Assembly: GCA_019448385.1 (NCBI GenBank) | Contig: JAGTXO010000046.1 | Coordinates: forward strand, 62,001-126,000 | Direction: 5' to 3' | From: Diacronema lutheri | Lineage: Eukaryota > Haptophyta > Pavlovophyceae > Pavlovales > Pavlovaceae | Length of the DNA stretch: 64,000 nt | In this document: piece by piece, positions 54,181-64,000 of the stretch | Layout of the letters: each line of letters starts with the position of its first letter | Numbering within the stretch: position 1 is the stretch's first letter | Notes under the pieces: model-generated | The model's input: only the letters and a program-made list of their open reading frames with translations | The model's database searches: none | What the model was told of the DNA's origin: nothing | Translations under genes and position numbers: made by a program

Positions 54181-56376
54181 CGATTCAACGGCGGCGCGCG
54201 CGCGCCGCTCCGCCGCCGCGTCCTGCGCGACGAGCGCGGCGAGGGCGCGTGCGTGCGACGGCGGCAGCCGCGTGGTGCCGTGGCGCGGCGCGCTGGCGAG
54301 CGCGCCGGCTGGGCCCACGTGGTCGGCGCAGAGCATCAGGTCGTCGGTGAGGTGCAGGCAGCCGTCCGGCACGCACGAGACGCACCACCCCTTGGGGCAG
54401 AGCGCGCACACCGTGTCCGTCGGGCCGCAACCGCACGAGACGCAGAGGTGCAGCGGGCAGCGCGCGCAGAGCGCGCTCTTCCAGTGTGCGCGCGGGTACG
54501 TGCACAGGCAGGCGCGGCAGTAGGCCTTGCCGCACGACGGCCGTGCGCACGCCATCGCGCGCGGCGCCGCGAGCGACGCGCTGCCGCGCCGACCGCGCCG
54601 GCCCGACCCGCGCGAGCGCGCCGCACCCGACATCGCGAGCTCGGCGTACGCGGGCAGCTGCGAGCCGCACGCGAAGCAGAGCGGACCACCGCCCGGCGCG
54701 CACTGGGCGCACCGCCACTCGCCCGGCGCGCCCGGCACGCCGATCGGCGCGTCATCCGTCACGAGGTCGAGCTGCCGGCCGACGCGCTCGAGGCAGCGTA
54801 CGTGGAACGCGCGGAGGCACGGGCCGTCGCACGCCAGGTTGGCGCTGCTGTCGCACACGAGCGGCCCAGAGCGCGCCGGCGCGGGGATCGGCGGCACCGC
54901 ACCCTCCGCTCCGCGCGCGCCATCGTCGCCACCGTCGCCATCGTTGCCGTCGCCATCGTTGCCGTCGCCATCGTTGCCGTCGCCATCGTTACCGGCGGCG
55001 GCGGTGGCGGCGGTGGCGGGCGTGGCGTCGGCGGGCGTGCTCGCCGCCCACCAGCCGTTGCCCGGTTGCGCGCACGCGCCGTCGAGCCGGCCGCCGGCGG
55101 TGGCGCGCGCCGTCCGCGCGCCGAGCCCGCCCGCGCCGAGCTGCGCCCAGCTCAGGTCCGGCTCGCCAGTCGCAAGGTCGACGTAGATGTATCGCTTACC
55201 TCGCAGCCGGCCGCCGGCGGCGCCGTCGCCCAGCCCGGCCGCTGCGGAGGCCGCCGCCTCTTCCACGCGAGCCGCACCTGTGCCGACCGCACCGCCAACA
55301 GCGGCGAGCGCAGTGAGCGTGCCCCTCTCCTCCTCGGCTGTCGCCTCCTCATCCGACGACAGCTCAAGCGCAAAGGCGACGAGGCAGAGGGCGCAATGCG
55401 TCTCATTCTGCGCGCGGCGCGCACAGCAGCACGGATCGCGCGGACGGTGCGTCGGTGCCTCAGGCGGGGAGGGGGGCCGGGGGCGGGCGGATGATGGCGG
55501 GCGGCGCAATCGCGCTCGGCGGCACGACGCGCGCGCGGCGCACACCAAGTCGGGCCTGTCCGCCTCGACGCCGGAGGCCGACTGCAGCTCGCATGGCGCA
55601 GCCAGCCGGCGGCGCGGCTGCTTCTGCGGCTGCGGCTGCTGTTGCGGCAGGACCACCCGCCCATGGCTGGCGTTCCGCCTCGCGCGGTGGAGGAGCGAAG
55701 GTTGAGCGAGCTGCTCGAGCGCCGTATCGCCTAGGATGGCCGCATCGCCTTGGATGGCCGCGTCCTCCGCCGCCGGGCGCGCCGCGGCCGACGCCACGGC
55801 GTCGCTGGCGTCCGTCGGCAACACCGGAGCGGGCGCGGGCGCGGCAGCGGGCGCGGGCGCGCGCGCGGCGGCGGGCTCGGCGGCGGGCGCGACGAAGTTT
55901 TCGCGCTCGCTGCGAGCACAGTGCAGCGTCGGAGCGCGCGCGGCGCTGATGCCCTGCGTGTCGAGCGTCGTCGGCTCCTCAACGTCGCCGCCAATCGCCG
56001 CTCGATTGTCGAGCGCGGTGCCACCGGAAGGCGCGCGCGCACCCCATCGTCGCGCGGCGGCGGCACGCCCGTTCGCCATGCGAGCGCTCGACGTGCATGG
56101 CGCAGGTGCTGGCGCGATCGGTGATGCGCGTTCGGACAACTCTGATGGCACCCGCTCGCCCCGCAGCGACGGCGTTTCCGGCCGCGCGATGTGCGCGCGC
56201 CCGTGCGCCGGCGCGGCGGACGACGGCGTGTCGGCCGCGCCCTCGTGCGCCAGCGGCGCCGGCGGCGCGCCGACCGCGAGCGCGATCGGAGCGGTAGCAC
56301 ACGCAGGGTCGGCGCGAGCGCGCTTGCGCCCCACCGCCGTAACGCGCGGCCTTACGCGCTTCATCGACGCGTCCAT
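51256..56376 (-). CDS. AWS-SET-postSET histone H3K36-type methyltransferase with PHD-like fingers
   Basis: One open frame of 1706 codons, or 1667 residues if the 117-bp intron (52225-52341, donor GTGAGC) is removed. Cys-rich PHD-like zinc fingers lie at about residues 505-660 (FHVRCLERVG, RCAQCAPG, CRACLCTYP, CVSCGCG). An AWS domain (GCINRSIFIECDPRNCPAGE, about 1085-1115), a SET domain with WGLRARAPIGAGDFVIEYVG, NHSCDPNCEAQKWSV and EEITFDYHFE, and a post-SET CRCGAPNCCGFLG follow. This order matches the NSD/SETD2/ASH1 group, which methylates H3K36. The SET domain is interrupted by about 110 low-complexity residues (Ser/Gly/Asp/Glu), which include a 24-bp hairpin. The intron is a multiple of three without a stop; splicing restores KWSV-R-GETRIGLF. 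It is convergent with myosin (36 bp). Confidence 0.9.
52610..52662. repeat. 24-bp perfect inverted repeat with 5-nt loop
   Basis: 52610-52633 and 52639-52662 are exact complements; the loop is TCCTC. It lies in the Ser/Glu/Asp-coding insert of the SET domain (encoding ADEPPSEPEDGSDGGSS), so it would form a strong hairpin in that mRNA. Confidence 0.9.
54927..54993 (-). repeat. 15-bp tandem repeat coding for Gly-Asp/Asn repeats
   Basis: CCATCGTTGCCGTCG-type units, about four copies, encode (GNDGD)n between the N-terminal region and the zinc fingers of the SET protein. Confidence 0.8.
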
Positions 56377-56532
56377 TGCGCGTCGATGCTCGTCGCGTGG
56401 CGCCCGAACTCGTTGGCGCTTCCACGTGAGTTCAAAAAAATTGAAAATTCCGAGCAGCCATGAATGCCGAGACTGACTCGAGAGTCGAGACCAAGGTCAG
56501 CCAGGCTCGAGAGACGAGAGTGGGCATCCGGC

Positions 56533-57271
56533 TCAGAGCAGCGGCATTGCGCAAGACCGGGCTGCGCGCACCGGCGCGGCCGCCGCCCCTGCAGCCGCGG
56601 ATGCCGCCGACCACCGCGCGGCAGTGGCCGGTCGCGCAGCGCCGCGCGCCGCGCGCCGCGCTGCGAAGGCTGCGGCGCCGAGCGCCGCGGCGGCCATCGC
56701 CACGGCCGCGCCGCCAAGCGCGAGGAGCGCGCCGCGCCCCGCGCCTCGGGCGCGCGCGACGCGCTCCGCGCCAAGCGCCGCCGGCGCGAGCTGTGCGCCG
56801 CGCAGCCGCGCGGCCATGAGCTGCTGCCTTGCGGCGAGCTGCATGGCGCAACCTCCCTCGGCCGGTAGGCCCACGTCGCAGCAGTCGCTCGGCTCCTCGA
56901 CGCCGCCTCCGCCCCCGCCCCCGCCCTCGCCCTCGCCCTCGCCCTCGCGCGAGCGAGAGCGCGCGCGCCGACCGGCCTGCGCGCGCTGCTGCTGCAGCTG
57001 CTGCGGCGACGGCTCATAATAGCACCACGCGCAGCGCATCCGTCCATACGGGTTGCGGCACAGGTTGGCGAGCAGACCCGCGTCCGGGTGCGCGGCCTGC
57101 TCGGCGCGCGTCCACGCGCGGCACGCGTGACCCCACACCGTCGTGTTCGCGCCGCCGCGATAATCCTCCACGGCATGGGAGGTGTAACAGCTCACGCTGT
57201 CCGGTGGCGGCGGAGGTGCGGGCGGGATCGGCGGCGGGAACGGCGGTGGCGAGGGCGGCGGCGCGGGCGAG

Positions 57272-57303
<32 letters not shown>

Positions 57304-57413
57304 GGCCGGTGGCGGCGCGGGCGGCGGCGGCGGCGCGGCCGGCGGCGACGGCGCGGGCGAGGGGGGCGGCGGCGCGGCCGGCGGCGGCGGCGACGGGCTC
57401 GGCGGCGGCGGGC

Positions 57414-57447
<34 letters not shown>

Positions 57448-59043
57448 CGGCGACGGGCTCGGCGGCGGTGGCCTCGGCGGCGCGGCGGGCGGCGCCGACG
57501 GCGGGCTCGGCGGCGCGGGCGGCGGCGGCGGCGTCGGGTCGCGGCAGTAGAGCGATGGTGGGCCCACATCGCAGCAGTCGCGCTCGTTTGCACCGCCACC
57601 GTCGATATAGCACCAGGCGCACCACAGGCCCTGCGGCGAGTGCGGCGGCCGGCGGCAGTAGCGGTGCGCGCCCAGCCCCGCCGCCGCCATCGCTGGCTCT
57701 GCCGGGTCGTAGAGCTGCACCGGCGCGCGCGCGCGCGGCGGCCGGAAGCGGCGGCCATGCGCTTCGGCGTCCGCGCGCGCGCGCTCGAGCTCGGCGGCGG
57801 CGGCTGCGGTGGCGGCCGCCTCGGCGCGAGCGAGGCGCGCGGCCGCGACGCCCCACTCGGCGCACCGCTTGCCCCGCGCCGTCGCCTGCACCCGGCCGCG
57901 GTAGTCGCTGTGGTCGTTCGCCACGTGGCACTCGGCGTGCGCGGCCGCGCGCGACTCGACGCGCGCGCAATGAAAGCATAGGTCGCGCGACGGCGGCGGC
58001 GACGGCGCGGGCGGCGGCGGCGACGGCGGCGGCCGCGGCGGCCGCGGCGGTGGTGACGGCGGCGGCGAGCTCGGCGGCGGCGACGGGCGCGCGGGCGGCG
58101 GGCTCGGCGGGCTCGGCGGTGGTGGGCTCGGCGGCGGCGAATGGCGCTCGCACCACGCGGCGGGCTGGCCGACGTCGCAGCAGTCCCAGTCGCGCTTGTG
58201 CGACTCGAGCGTGTAGCACCACGCGCAGCGCGCGCCAAACGGCCTCCGGCAAAAGTTGCCGCGCAGGTCTGCGCCGCCATGCTCTGCGAGCGACCAGCCC
58301 CGCCGCGCCGCCTCGCCCGCCCAGGGCAGGCATGTGTAGCCCCACGCGGTGGTCGCGCGCTCGCCGCGGTAGTCGGAAAAGTCGGAGCGCGTGTAGCACT
58401 CGCGCGCGGCGGGCGGCGAGGGCGGCGGCGGTACGGCCGGCGGGCGCGGCGGGTCGGCCGGTGGCGGGCTGGGCGACGGCGGCGGCGGCCTCGGCCGCGG
58501 GATCCAGCGCGTGGGCACACGCGACCAGTCGGGCCGAGGCGGCGGCGAGGGCGGGGGCGGCGGGAATGGCGGCGGCGCGGGCGATGGCGGCGGGCTTGTC
58601 CTGCCCGGCGCCGAGCAGTGCTCGCGCCGCGCGCCGATGTCGCAAAAGTCCCACTTGACGCGCGCATCCGTCGTGAAGCAGAAGGCGCCTGATCGGCCAA
58701 GCTGCCCGGCCGCGCGGCAGTAGTTGTGCGCGCCGAGCCCGGCGTGCGGAAGGCGCGACGGCACGTAGTCGTGCGCGTGCGGCGCCTGCGATGTCCAACG
58801 CTGGCACGCGTGCCCGCGCGCCGTCATGTTGCGCAAGCCGCGGTAATCCGCGCCGCGCTCGAGCGTGTAGCACTCGGGATCCGCCCGCTCGAAGGCGGGC
58901 GGCGGCGCGGGCGGGAACGGTGCGAGTGGCCGCGCGACCGACGCCGCGCCCGTACGCCCGCCGCACCCGCCGAGCGGCGCGGCTGCGAGCAGCGCGGCGA
59001 CCACGGACCCTAATCGCATCCTCACACGCCCTTGCCGCCTCAT
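56533..59043 (-). CDS. four-kringle, Pro-rich linker, single-pass membrane protein
   Basis: About 830 residues; ATG at 59043 or 59019 (MRLGSVVAALLAAAPLGG is a signal peptide). Four kringle-like domains, each with the YRG, W, GLGxxxYCR, AWCY and CCDVG/CDIG signatures, begin with CYTLERGADYRG, CYTRSDFSDYRG, CHVANDHSDYRG and CYTSHAVEDYRG. The first has the most complete kringle pattern (PHAGLGAHNYCRAAG, FCFTTDARVKWDFCDIG). Long (SPPP)n linkers separate them, as in cell-wall or surface glycoproteins. Near the C-terminus is a hydrophobic segment (LLALGGAAVAMAAAALGAAA) followed by basic residues. Kringles bind proteins and lipids in animals; here a surface-recognition role is a guess. Confidence 0.85.
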
Positions 59044-59100
59044 TTGTGGCGCGGCCTTCGCGCGCAAAAGCTTTCACGATGCCAACATCTCACCAGTCGC

Positions 59101-60705
59101 TCACCAGTCACCAACCCAGGCAACCCAGGCGATGAAGGGTAGCCCGGCCAACCACGCCGCAAGGAGCGCGGGCGCGGCGAGAGCGAGCGTCGCGCCGTGC
59201 GCGAGCGGCTGCATGGTGCGCGGCGCGCTAGCCGCCGCGCTAGCGCGCGCGGCCTCGGCCGCTGCCTCGGCCGCCGCCTCGACCGCCGGCCATGCGTCGG
59301 CGCAGTCGCCGTCGTCGCTGGGCGGCGCGCGCTCGTGCGGCGCAGCTGCCTCCCACTTAAGCGCCAGCTCGGCGGGCGCGTCCATGAGCGCGTCCGAAAA
59401 CGCGTCGGTGTTGGCCGAGTGCGCCGCGCCACCGGCTACGTGCCGCTCGGCCCACGCCGCGGGCTCGGTGTCGCCCGCGCCGGCCGCGTCGCGCGCGAGC
59501 ACGGACGGCGCCGCAATGCGCGCGAGCCGGTCGACCGTCTCGCCGCCGGGCGGCGGGCCGCACCGCCGCGACGTGCGGAGCGCGGACACGAGCGCGTCCG
59601 ACGACAGCCGCCACGCGCGCGGCCGCCACATCGCGCGCCGTGCCGCGTGAGGCGATTCGGCGGCGTGCGCGGTGCGGACGTCAATGCCGCGCGCGCGCGC
59701 CGCGCCGACGAGCTCGTGCTGGCCGCGCGCGTCGGTGGGCAGCAGGTCGAGGCGGCGGAGCCCGCGCAGGCCGGTGCGTACCCCGTGCACGAGCGCGCCG
59801 AGCGCATCCGGCCGGAGCCGCACGTCGCACGAGAGCTCGGCCACCCAGTCGCACGTGCCAAGGACAAGGATGAATGCGCGTACGCTCGCGGCTGGGATGC
59901 TCGCCATGCCGCCGCCGCCGCCACCGCCGCCGCCACCGCCGCCGTGGGCCGGCTCGGAGCGCGCACACGCGAGGAGCGGCGGAGGCAGCAGCTCCGAGAA
60001 GGCCACGACGCACGCGGCGCGCGCGGCGCCCTCGGCCGGCTGCTGCAGGAGCGCACGCAGCCGCGCGCCGAGGGCACTGTGCGCGTCCGCGTCCGCGCCG
60101 TACCACGCGCCGAGCGCGGCAAAGGCGCGCAGCCGCTCCTCGCCCGGGCGCGCACGCTCGGTCGCGGCCTGTGCCGCACCGCGCACGGCGATCGCCCGCT
60201 GCTCCGCGCTCGCGAGCAACCAGCCGAGCGCCGCGCTGCGCGCCGTCGGAAGCGCGTCAGCCGGCGCGAGCGCGCGCAGCGGCGCGAGGTCGCGCCGAAG
60301 CCGCGAGACGGTGAGCGCGATTGCGCGCACGAGCGCGCCAGCGAGGCGCGGCGCGGAGACGCGCAGCACCACCGTCCAGGCCCCCGCCGCGCCGGCGTTC
60401 GCCGCGCGCTCGTCGCAGCCCGTGTCGAGGAAGGCGGCGGACGGCACGGCGCACGACGGGCCGGCGCGCGGCGCGGCTGCAAAGGTGAGCTCGAGCCGAC
60501 CGCCGTCCTGCGCGCCGTCCGTGCGCAGCTCGACGAGGCTTAGCCAGTGCGCTGGCCGAGGCGCTGCTGCGCCGCGGCCGGGTGGAGCAGCAGCAGCCGC
60601 TGGCCCGTCACGCCGACGACGCGCTCGCCCAGCGCACGCGCGCCGAGCCTGCCGTTGGCCGCCGCGCCGTAGCCGCCGGCTACGCCCAGCTTGTGCGCGG
60701 TGCAC
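59101..60705 (-). CDS. unresolved tail-anchored protein (5' end and frame uncertain)
   Basis: The frame 59101-60705 opens with a non-ATG codon; the first internal ATG is near 59911 (MASIPAASVRAFILVLGTCD). The C-terminal hydrophobic segment (LALAAPALLAAWLAGLPFIA) suggests a tail anchor. Upstream, a better-looking stretch in another frame (GERVVGVTGQRLLLLHP) ends at about 60540, suggesting that the true protein changes frame there by an unplaced splice or an indel. Blocks HWLSLVELRTDG, WVAELSCDVRLRPDALGALV and ARRLRGLRRLDLLP-like sequence are non-repetitive. The stop is 57 bp from the kringle gene's start. Family unknown. The 5' exon may lie in the following 1.5 kb. Confidence 0.5.
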   Translation of the reverse strand: MHRAQAGRSRRLRRGGQRQARRACAGRARRRRDGPAAAAAPPGRGAAAPRPAHWLSLVELRTDGAQDGGRLELTFAAAPRAGPSCAVPSAAFLDTGCDERAANAGAAGAWTVVLRVSAPRLAGALVRAIALTVSRLRRDLAPLRALAPADALPTARSAALGWLLASAEQRAIAVRGAAQAATERARPGEERLRAFAALGAWYGADADAHSALGARLRALLQQPAEGAARAACVVAFSELLPPPLLACARSEPAHGGGGGGGGGGGGMASIPAASVRAFILVLGTCDWVAELSCDVRLRPDALGALVHGVRTGLRGLRRLDLLPTDARGQHELVGAARARGIDVRTAHAAESPHAARRAMWRPRAWRLSSDALVSALRTSRRCGPPPGGETVDRLARIAAPSVLARDAAGAGDTEPAAWAERHVAGGAAHSANTDAFSDALMDAPAELALKWEAAAPHERAPPSDDGDCADAWPAVEAAAEAAAEAARASAAASAPRTMQPLAHGATLALAAPALLAAWLAGLPFIAWVAWVGDW

Positions 60706-61060
60706 ACAAGGGTCAGGGTCAGGGGGAAGTTAGGAGGCGGGTCAGCAGGGGGGGACAAACGGAGCGAGCGAAAGAGAGCGCGCAACGTCGGGCCGAAGTC
60801 AGGGCGTCGACCCTGTGCACGCCGGCAGCGGGGACGGCCGGGACGGCAAGGACGCGGCGGGGGCGTGCCAACCCCCGCCGCGCCTATCCACCCCACGCCA
60901 GAAGGCGCACGTCGAGGTCGCGAAGCGACGGACGCCGGATGCCGCCCAGCAGCCAGTCGTCGCCGTCGGGTGCACCGCCGCCCGTAGCCAGCACGGCGCA
61001 GCCCGCCACGCCACCGCGCGGCACGCCGCCACCGTCCGGCCCGGCGCCTCCGGGCGCCAC

Positions 61061-61212
61061 GCCAACGAGCGTGCCCGACCACAGGGGCGGAGCGCGGCGC
61101 CCACCCACCGATGGGCACCGCGGCGCGTGCGGCGCGTGCGGAGCAATGCGCATCGCGGCCGCCCCCCGCAGAGCCCACCGATCCGCTTGCAAAGGCAGAG
61201 GCGGGAGCAGAC
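61061..61212. repeat. 152-bp direct repeat, copy 1
   Basis: Pairs with 61653-61804 (offset 592 bp), about 97 percent identical (four differences noted by eye). It has no coding pattern I can read. Confidence 0.9.
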
Positions 61213-61229
61213 AAAGGAGAGGTAGCCTG

Positions 61230-61390
61230 AGGCCCGTTCCCTGTAAACTTTTTGGCGTCAAGTTTACGAAATTTGGTGTTTCGGCATATGTGACGATACC
61301 GAAAATCCATGGCGGCGCAAAATCGAACAGGGGCCAGAAGAGCGTCACGATTTTTGTCTGCAGAAATTTTTGTCTGCAGGGAACGGGCCT
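61230..61390. mobile_element. MITE-like element with 14-bp terminal inverted repeats
   Basis: Ends AGGCCCGTTCCCTG (61230-61243) and CAGGGAACGGGCCT (61377-61390) are exact complements. The inside is AT-rich (for example TTTGGTGTTTCGGCATATG) in a window of about 75 percent GC, with two TTTTTGTCTGCAG-type copies near the right end. A TGA or CCTGA lies on both sides and could be a target duplication. No transposase is encoded; family unknown. Confidence 0.55.
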
Positions 61391-61652
61391 GAAGCGAGAC
61401 TGGGGACAATTGAGGGCATCTCACGATGCGAAGCCGCGGGGTTGGTGTTAGAAGGTGCCAGTGCGGCCCGCATGGTCCCCTCATCCCACGAACAAACGAA
61501 AGCGCAACGCGCGGACGCAGCCGCCCGTCGAGCGGGCCGTGAGCGAGGAACTTGAGGGTCTTGAGGGTCTTGAAAGAAGCAGAGCGCCGGCCGACGAGCG
61601 CGCCACCGAGCGCGTCCGCCCAGCGGCGCTGCGCGCGCCGATAGCGCTGGAG

Positions 61653-61804
61653 GCCACCGAGCGTGCCCGACCACAGGGGCGGAGCGCGGCGCCCACCTAC
61701 CGATGGGCACCGCGGCGCGTGCGGCGCGTGCGGAGCAATGCGCATCGCGGCCGCCCCCCGCAGAGCCCACGGATCCGCATGCAAAGGCAGAGGCGGGAGC
61801 AGAC
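61653..61804. repeat. 152-bp direct repeat, copy 2
   Basis: Second copy of the repeat at 61061-61212. The MITE-like segment follows only copy 1. Confidence 0.9.
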
Positions 61805-62285
61805 GATATGGTACGCCCACACAAAACAGGCGGGAAACCTGCCCTGACCGCCCCTGAGTGGGCAGTTCCAGTTCTTCCGGGTCCTCACTGGCGGGGTCAA
61901 GCGCGAACGCACTCGCACTAGGCCATCAGCGCCGTCACGACAGCGTGGGCGCGTATGCTGTGCACGGTGTCCGTGAAAAAACCGGAGCCAACCCCCGCGA
62001 TCCTCATCCCACACGTGACACGACTCGTCGCCAATGGCGAAACGCACGCGGCACCGCCCGGCGTTGGCGCGCGCGCGCGGCGGGGCGGCCAAGGTCGCGC
62101 GTGAAGGCGCTAGCGGGCGCCGCAATACGCGGCTGCTCATGTCGCGCGCCGCGCGGCGCGGTCGAGTCCGCGCCCGCCTCGGGAAGTTCACACACCCCGT
62201 CGGCTTCCACGTGCGTCGCCATCGTGGACGCTGCCCTTCATCACGCGAGCGCCTTTTGGCGAGGGCAGAGCGCGGGGCGCTACGC

Positions 62286-63670
62286 ATGTCGTCGTCCGCC
62301 GGCAAGAGCAGCCGGCAGCTGGTGCTCGAGCAGCTGCACGCGCACAAGTCGCACGAGCTCGTACCGCGCTCGGGCAAAGTTGTCGCCTTCGACCTCGACC
62401 TCTCGCTCCGGCACGCGCTTGACGCGCTAGCGGAGCACCACATTGGCTTTGCCCCACTCTGGGACTCGGCGCAGCAGGAGTTTGTGACGGTGCTTGGCGG
62501 TGAGGATTTTGCGCGGCTGCTCGCGTACGTCGGCCGCGAGGCCGCGCATGGGGGCGGCGCGCCGCTCGGCCGCTCGCCCGACGACATCTCGCTGCGCGAC
62601 GTGCTGCGCACGAGCCGCGTAGCCGCGCCGCCGCCCACTTTCCCGTCGCTCCTGCCCGACGAGACGCTCTTCGCCGCGGTACAGGCGATGCTCGACCGGG
62701 CGCTGTACCACTTGCCGCTCGTCGACACGGGCCACTCGCCATCGCCCGCCAGCGCCGCCGCCAGCGCCGTCACGGCTGCAGCGGAGGGCGTGAGCTCGAG
62801 CGGGGGCGCAGGCGCGACGATCGTGCACGTGCTCACGCCGCTGCGCGTGCTCAACTGCATCGTCAACTCGCCCATGTTCCAGTCGGACACGGTGCGCCGC
62901 TCCCTGCCGCCGACAGCGGGTCCGCTGCGCTCGCGATCGGCGCGCTGGCGCGCCTTGTGCCGCTCCGGCTGGAGCCGCACCTGCGCTGCCCACCCCCCCC
63001 CCCCGGCCGCGCGCTCACCCTCGTTGCGCACCGCGTCGCTCTTGCCTCGGCCGCACCTTGTGCCGCGCACTCGTTGCCGCGCGCTTCTCGCCGGCGCCCG
63101 TCGCAGCGCACCTTTGGCGAGCGGCTCGTCGACCTGGGCCTGTGCACCATGCTGACGAATGCGCACGCGGCCGTGGCGGTCCTGGCAGCCGCGCACGCCG
63201 CGGCGGGGCTAGGTGACGGCAGCGTTGCGGCTGCGTCCATCGACGCGGCCGCGCACGGCGGCGTGCAGGCAGGCGCCGTCTGCGTCGCCGCGCTTGCGCA
63301 CGCGCCCCTGTGGCACGCGCTGCTGCTGATGGGGCAGTACGGATGCACCTCGCTGCCCGTCATCGACTCGCTCGAGTCAGCGATGGTGGTGAGCGCGATC
63401 AGCGAGGAGCGCGTGCTCGCCATCGCCCGCTCGATGCCGCACACAGACCTCTCCATGCCGCTCACACGCGCGCTTGGCGCGCAGCCTCCTGGTGCGGGTG
63501 AGGTGTGCGTGCGCGCGACCGACACGCTGCACGTGCTAATGGCGGCGCTCTCGACGCGCAACTGCGAGCGACTTGCCGTCACGAACGATGCTGGCCAGCT
63601 GGTGGGCGTCGTGTCCGTGCTCGACGTGCTCAAGTATTTCTCACGGCCCCCGGGCCCGTCTGGCGAGTAG
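62286..63670 (+). CDS. four-CBS protein like AMPK gamma / SNF4
   Basis: Exons 62286-62891 and 63107-63670 give 389 residues. The intron (62892-63106, donor GTGCGCCGC, phase 0) contains a long C-run (CCCCCCCCCC at about 62993-63003). CBS-like units read VVAFDLDLSLRHALDALAEH and LFAAVQAMLDRALYHLPLVD in the first exon, and VCVAALAHAPLWHALLLMG and TLHVLMAALSTRNCERLAVT in the second. The last block AGQLVGVVSVLDVLKYFS is typical of the end of AMPK gamma. AMPK gamma binds AMP/ATP and controls a heterotrimeric energy-sensor kinase. Start: MSSSAGKSSRQLVLEQLHAH, with an ATG at 62286. A plain CBS-pair protein is the alternative. Confidence 0.8.
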
Positions 63671-63690
63671 GACTGACACAAAGGTCGGTC

Positions 63691-64000
63691 TCACGCACTG
63701 CTAACGACATGCACGACAGCGTTGCATGAGAGCGAACGGACCGGCGCTGGGAATGGCAAGCCGCGGCCGCAGCCTAACGCTGGCGCGGTCGACTCCATGA
63801 GCACGTCGAGGTCGAATGCAACGGCGAACGACGCGGCGTCGGCGCTCGCGGCGTGGTCGTCGTCGTCGTCGCAAAGCAGGGCCGGCATCGAGCGACGATC
63901 CCACCGGGCGCCAAGCGGCGCAGGCCGCGGGTGCGCACACGCCCCGTCCGCAGCGAGCGAGCGCAGCGTTGCGTCGGTCGTGCGCGCGATCGACGGACTC
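63691..64000 (-). CDS. 3' end of a gene of unknown function (runs off the window)
   Basis: The frame is open from the window edge to TGA 63691-63693. The visible 103 codons include ARTTDATLRSLAADGACAHP and FAVAFDLDVLMESTAPALG, with an Asp run (LLCDDDDDH). The acid-plus-hydrophobic pattern (SFAVAFDLDVLMEST) is protein-like and not low-complexity. No domain recognised. It is convergent with the CBS gene, with 20 bp between stops. Confidence 0.5.
   Translation of the reverse strand, partial: SPSIARTTDATLRSLAADGACAHPRPAPLGARWDRRSMPALLCDDDDDHAASADAASFAVAFDLDVLMESTAPALGCGRGLPFPAPVRSLSCNAVVHVVSSA

Larger units (their letters stand above)
60734..62285. other. 1.55-kb region without a resolved gene; repeats and MITE-like element
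   Basis: It contains a direct repeat of about 152 bp (two copies), an AT-rich 161-bp segment with 14-bp terminal inverted repeats, and the CBS gene's promoter with a CACGTG box at 62012-62017. It may also hide the 5' exon(s) of the minus-strand gene at 59101-60705. No open frame with convincing protein character was seen apart from short pieces. Confidence 0.6.

Noticed and set aside
54927-54993. Short regular repeats as a possible CRISPR array
   Set aside because: Units are adjacent without spacers and lie in frame in a coding exon, and the DNA is eukaryotic.
62993-63010. C-run as a possible sequencing artefact or G-quadruplex gene
   Set aside because: It lies in the CBS gene intron near the acceptor, as similar C-runs do in other introns, so it is read as a pyrimidine tract.

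Overview
The window is eukaryotic nuclear DNA from a very GC-rich, gene-dense microalga with a complex (secondary) plastid. The evidence is spliceosomal introns, nuclear-type genes (myosin, cyclin L, XRN2, SET-domain methyltransferase, DNA ligase I, a CBS protein like AMPK gamma, a GPCR) and plastid-type proteins whose precursors begin with a signal peptide followed by an Ala/Arg-rich transit region. A haptophyte, perhaps a pavlovophyte, fits best. That is an inference from composition, intron style and targeting signals; no marker gene is present.

About 28 genes fill 64 kb. Most neighbours alternate strand, so they form head-to-head pairs with tiny shared promoters (31 bp at 8500-8530 and at 27913-27943, 44 bp at 26633-26676) and tail-to-tail pairs whose stop codons nearly touch (7 bp at 20029-20035, 20 bp at 37157-37176). 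About 18 introns could be placed by reading frame and family conservation. They are 98-247 bp long. Donors are mostly GTGCGC, GTGAGC or close variants; two are GCGAGC (GC-AG introns). Acceptors are CAG, often after long C-runs. One intron splits the start codon of XRN2.

Layout. 1-5.2 kb: 3' end of an unknown gene, a class I methyltransferase, a RING-CH E3 ligase, a 53-bp inverted repeat and a DDX55/Spb4-like helicase. 5.3-11.1 kb: a one-frame fusion of an FSH1-type serine hydrolase with an RWD-GTPase-TGS protein, back to back with DNA ligase I. 11.2-20 kb: a PH protein with an alpha-COP-like C-terminus, a plastid-type FtsH protease, a broken quinone-oxidoreductase gene and an unknown protein. 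20-26.6 kb: a 2198-residue Ala-rich coiled-coil/IQ protein. 26.7-34.2 kb: CHORD-like zinc protein, cyclin L, CrtISO-like isomerase, a Cys-rich small protein, plastid TypA/BipA and a 7TM receptor. 34.5-41 kb: a Pro-rich membrane protein with a 12-residue repeat, CREG, a double DUF2061 protein, a decayed Fanzor/TnpB-like remnant and a PPPDE peptidase. 40.9-51.2 kb: XRN2, a coiled-coil protein and a myosin with WW and three PDZ domains. 51.3-64 kb: a SET/PHD H3K36-type methyltransferase, a four-kringle Hyp-rich membrane protein, an unresolved tail-anchored protein, a repeat/MITE-like island, the CBS protein and the 3' end of one more gene.

The genes are ordinary nuclear housekeeping and signalling loci and do not form one pathway. 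At least four (FtsH, CrtISO, TypA, DUF2061) probably serve the plastid. The most novel points are domain architectures (hydrolase-RWD-GTPase-TGS, myosin-WW-PDZ3, PH-alphaCOP-C, kringle repeats), the intron signature with GC donors and a split ATG, the near-perfect inverted repeats and the Fanzor-like remnant.
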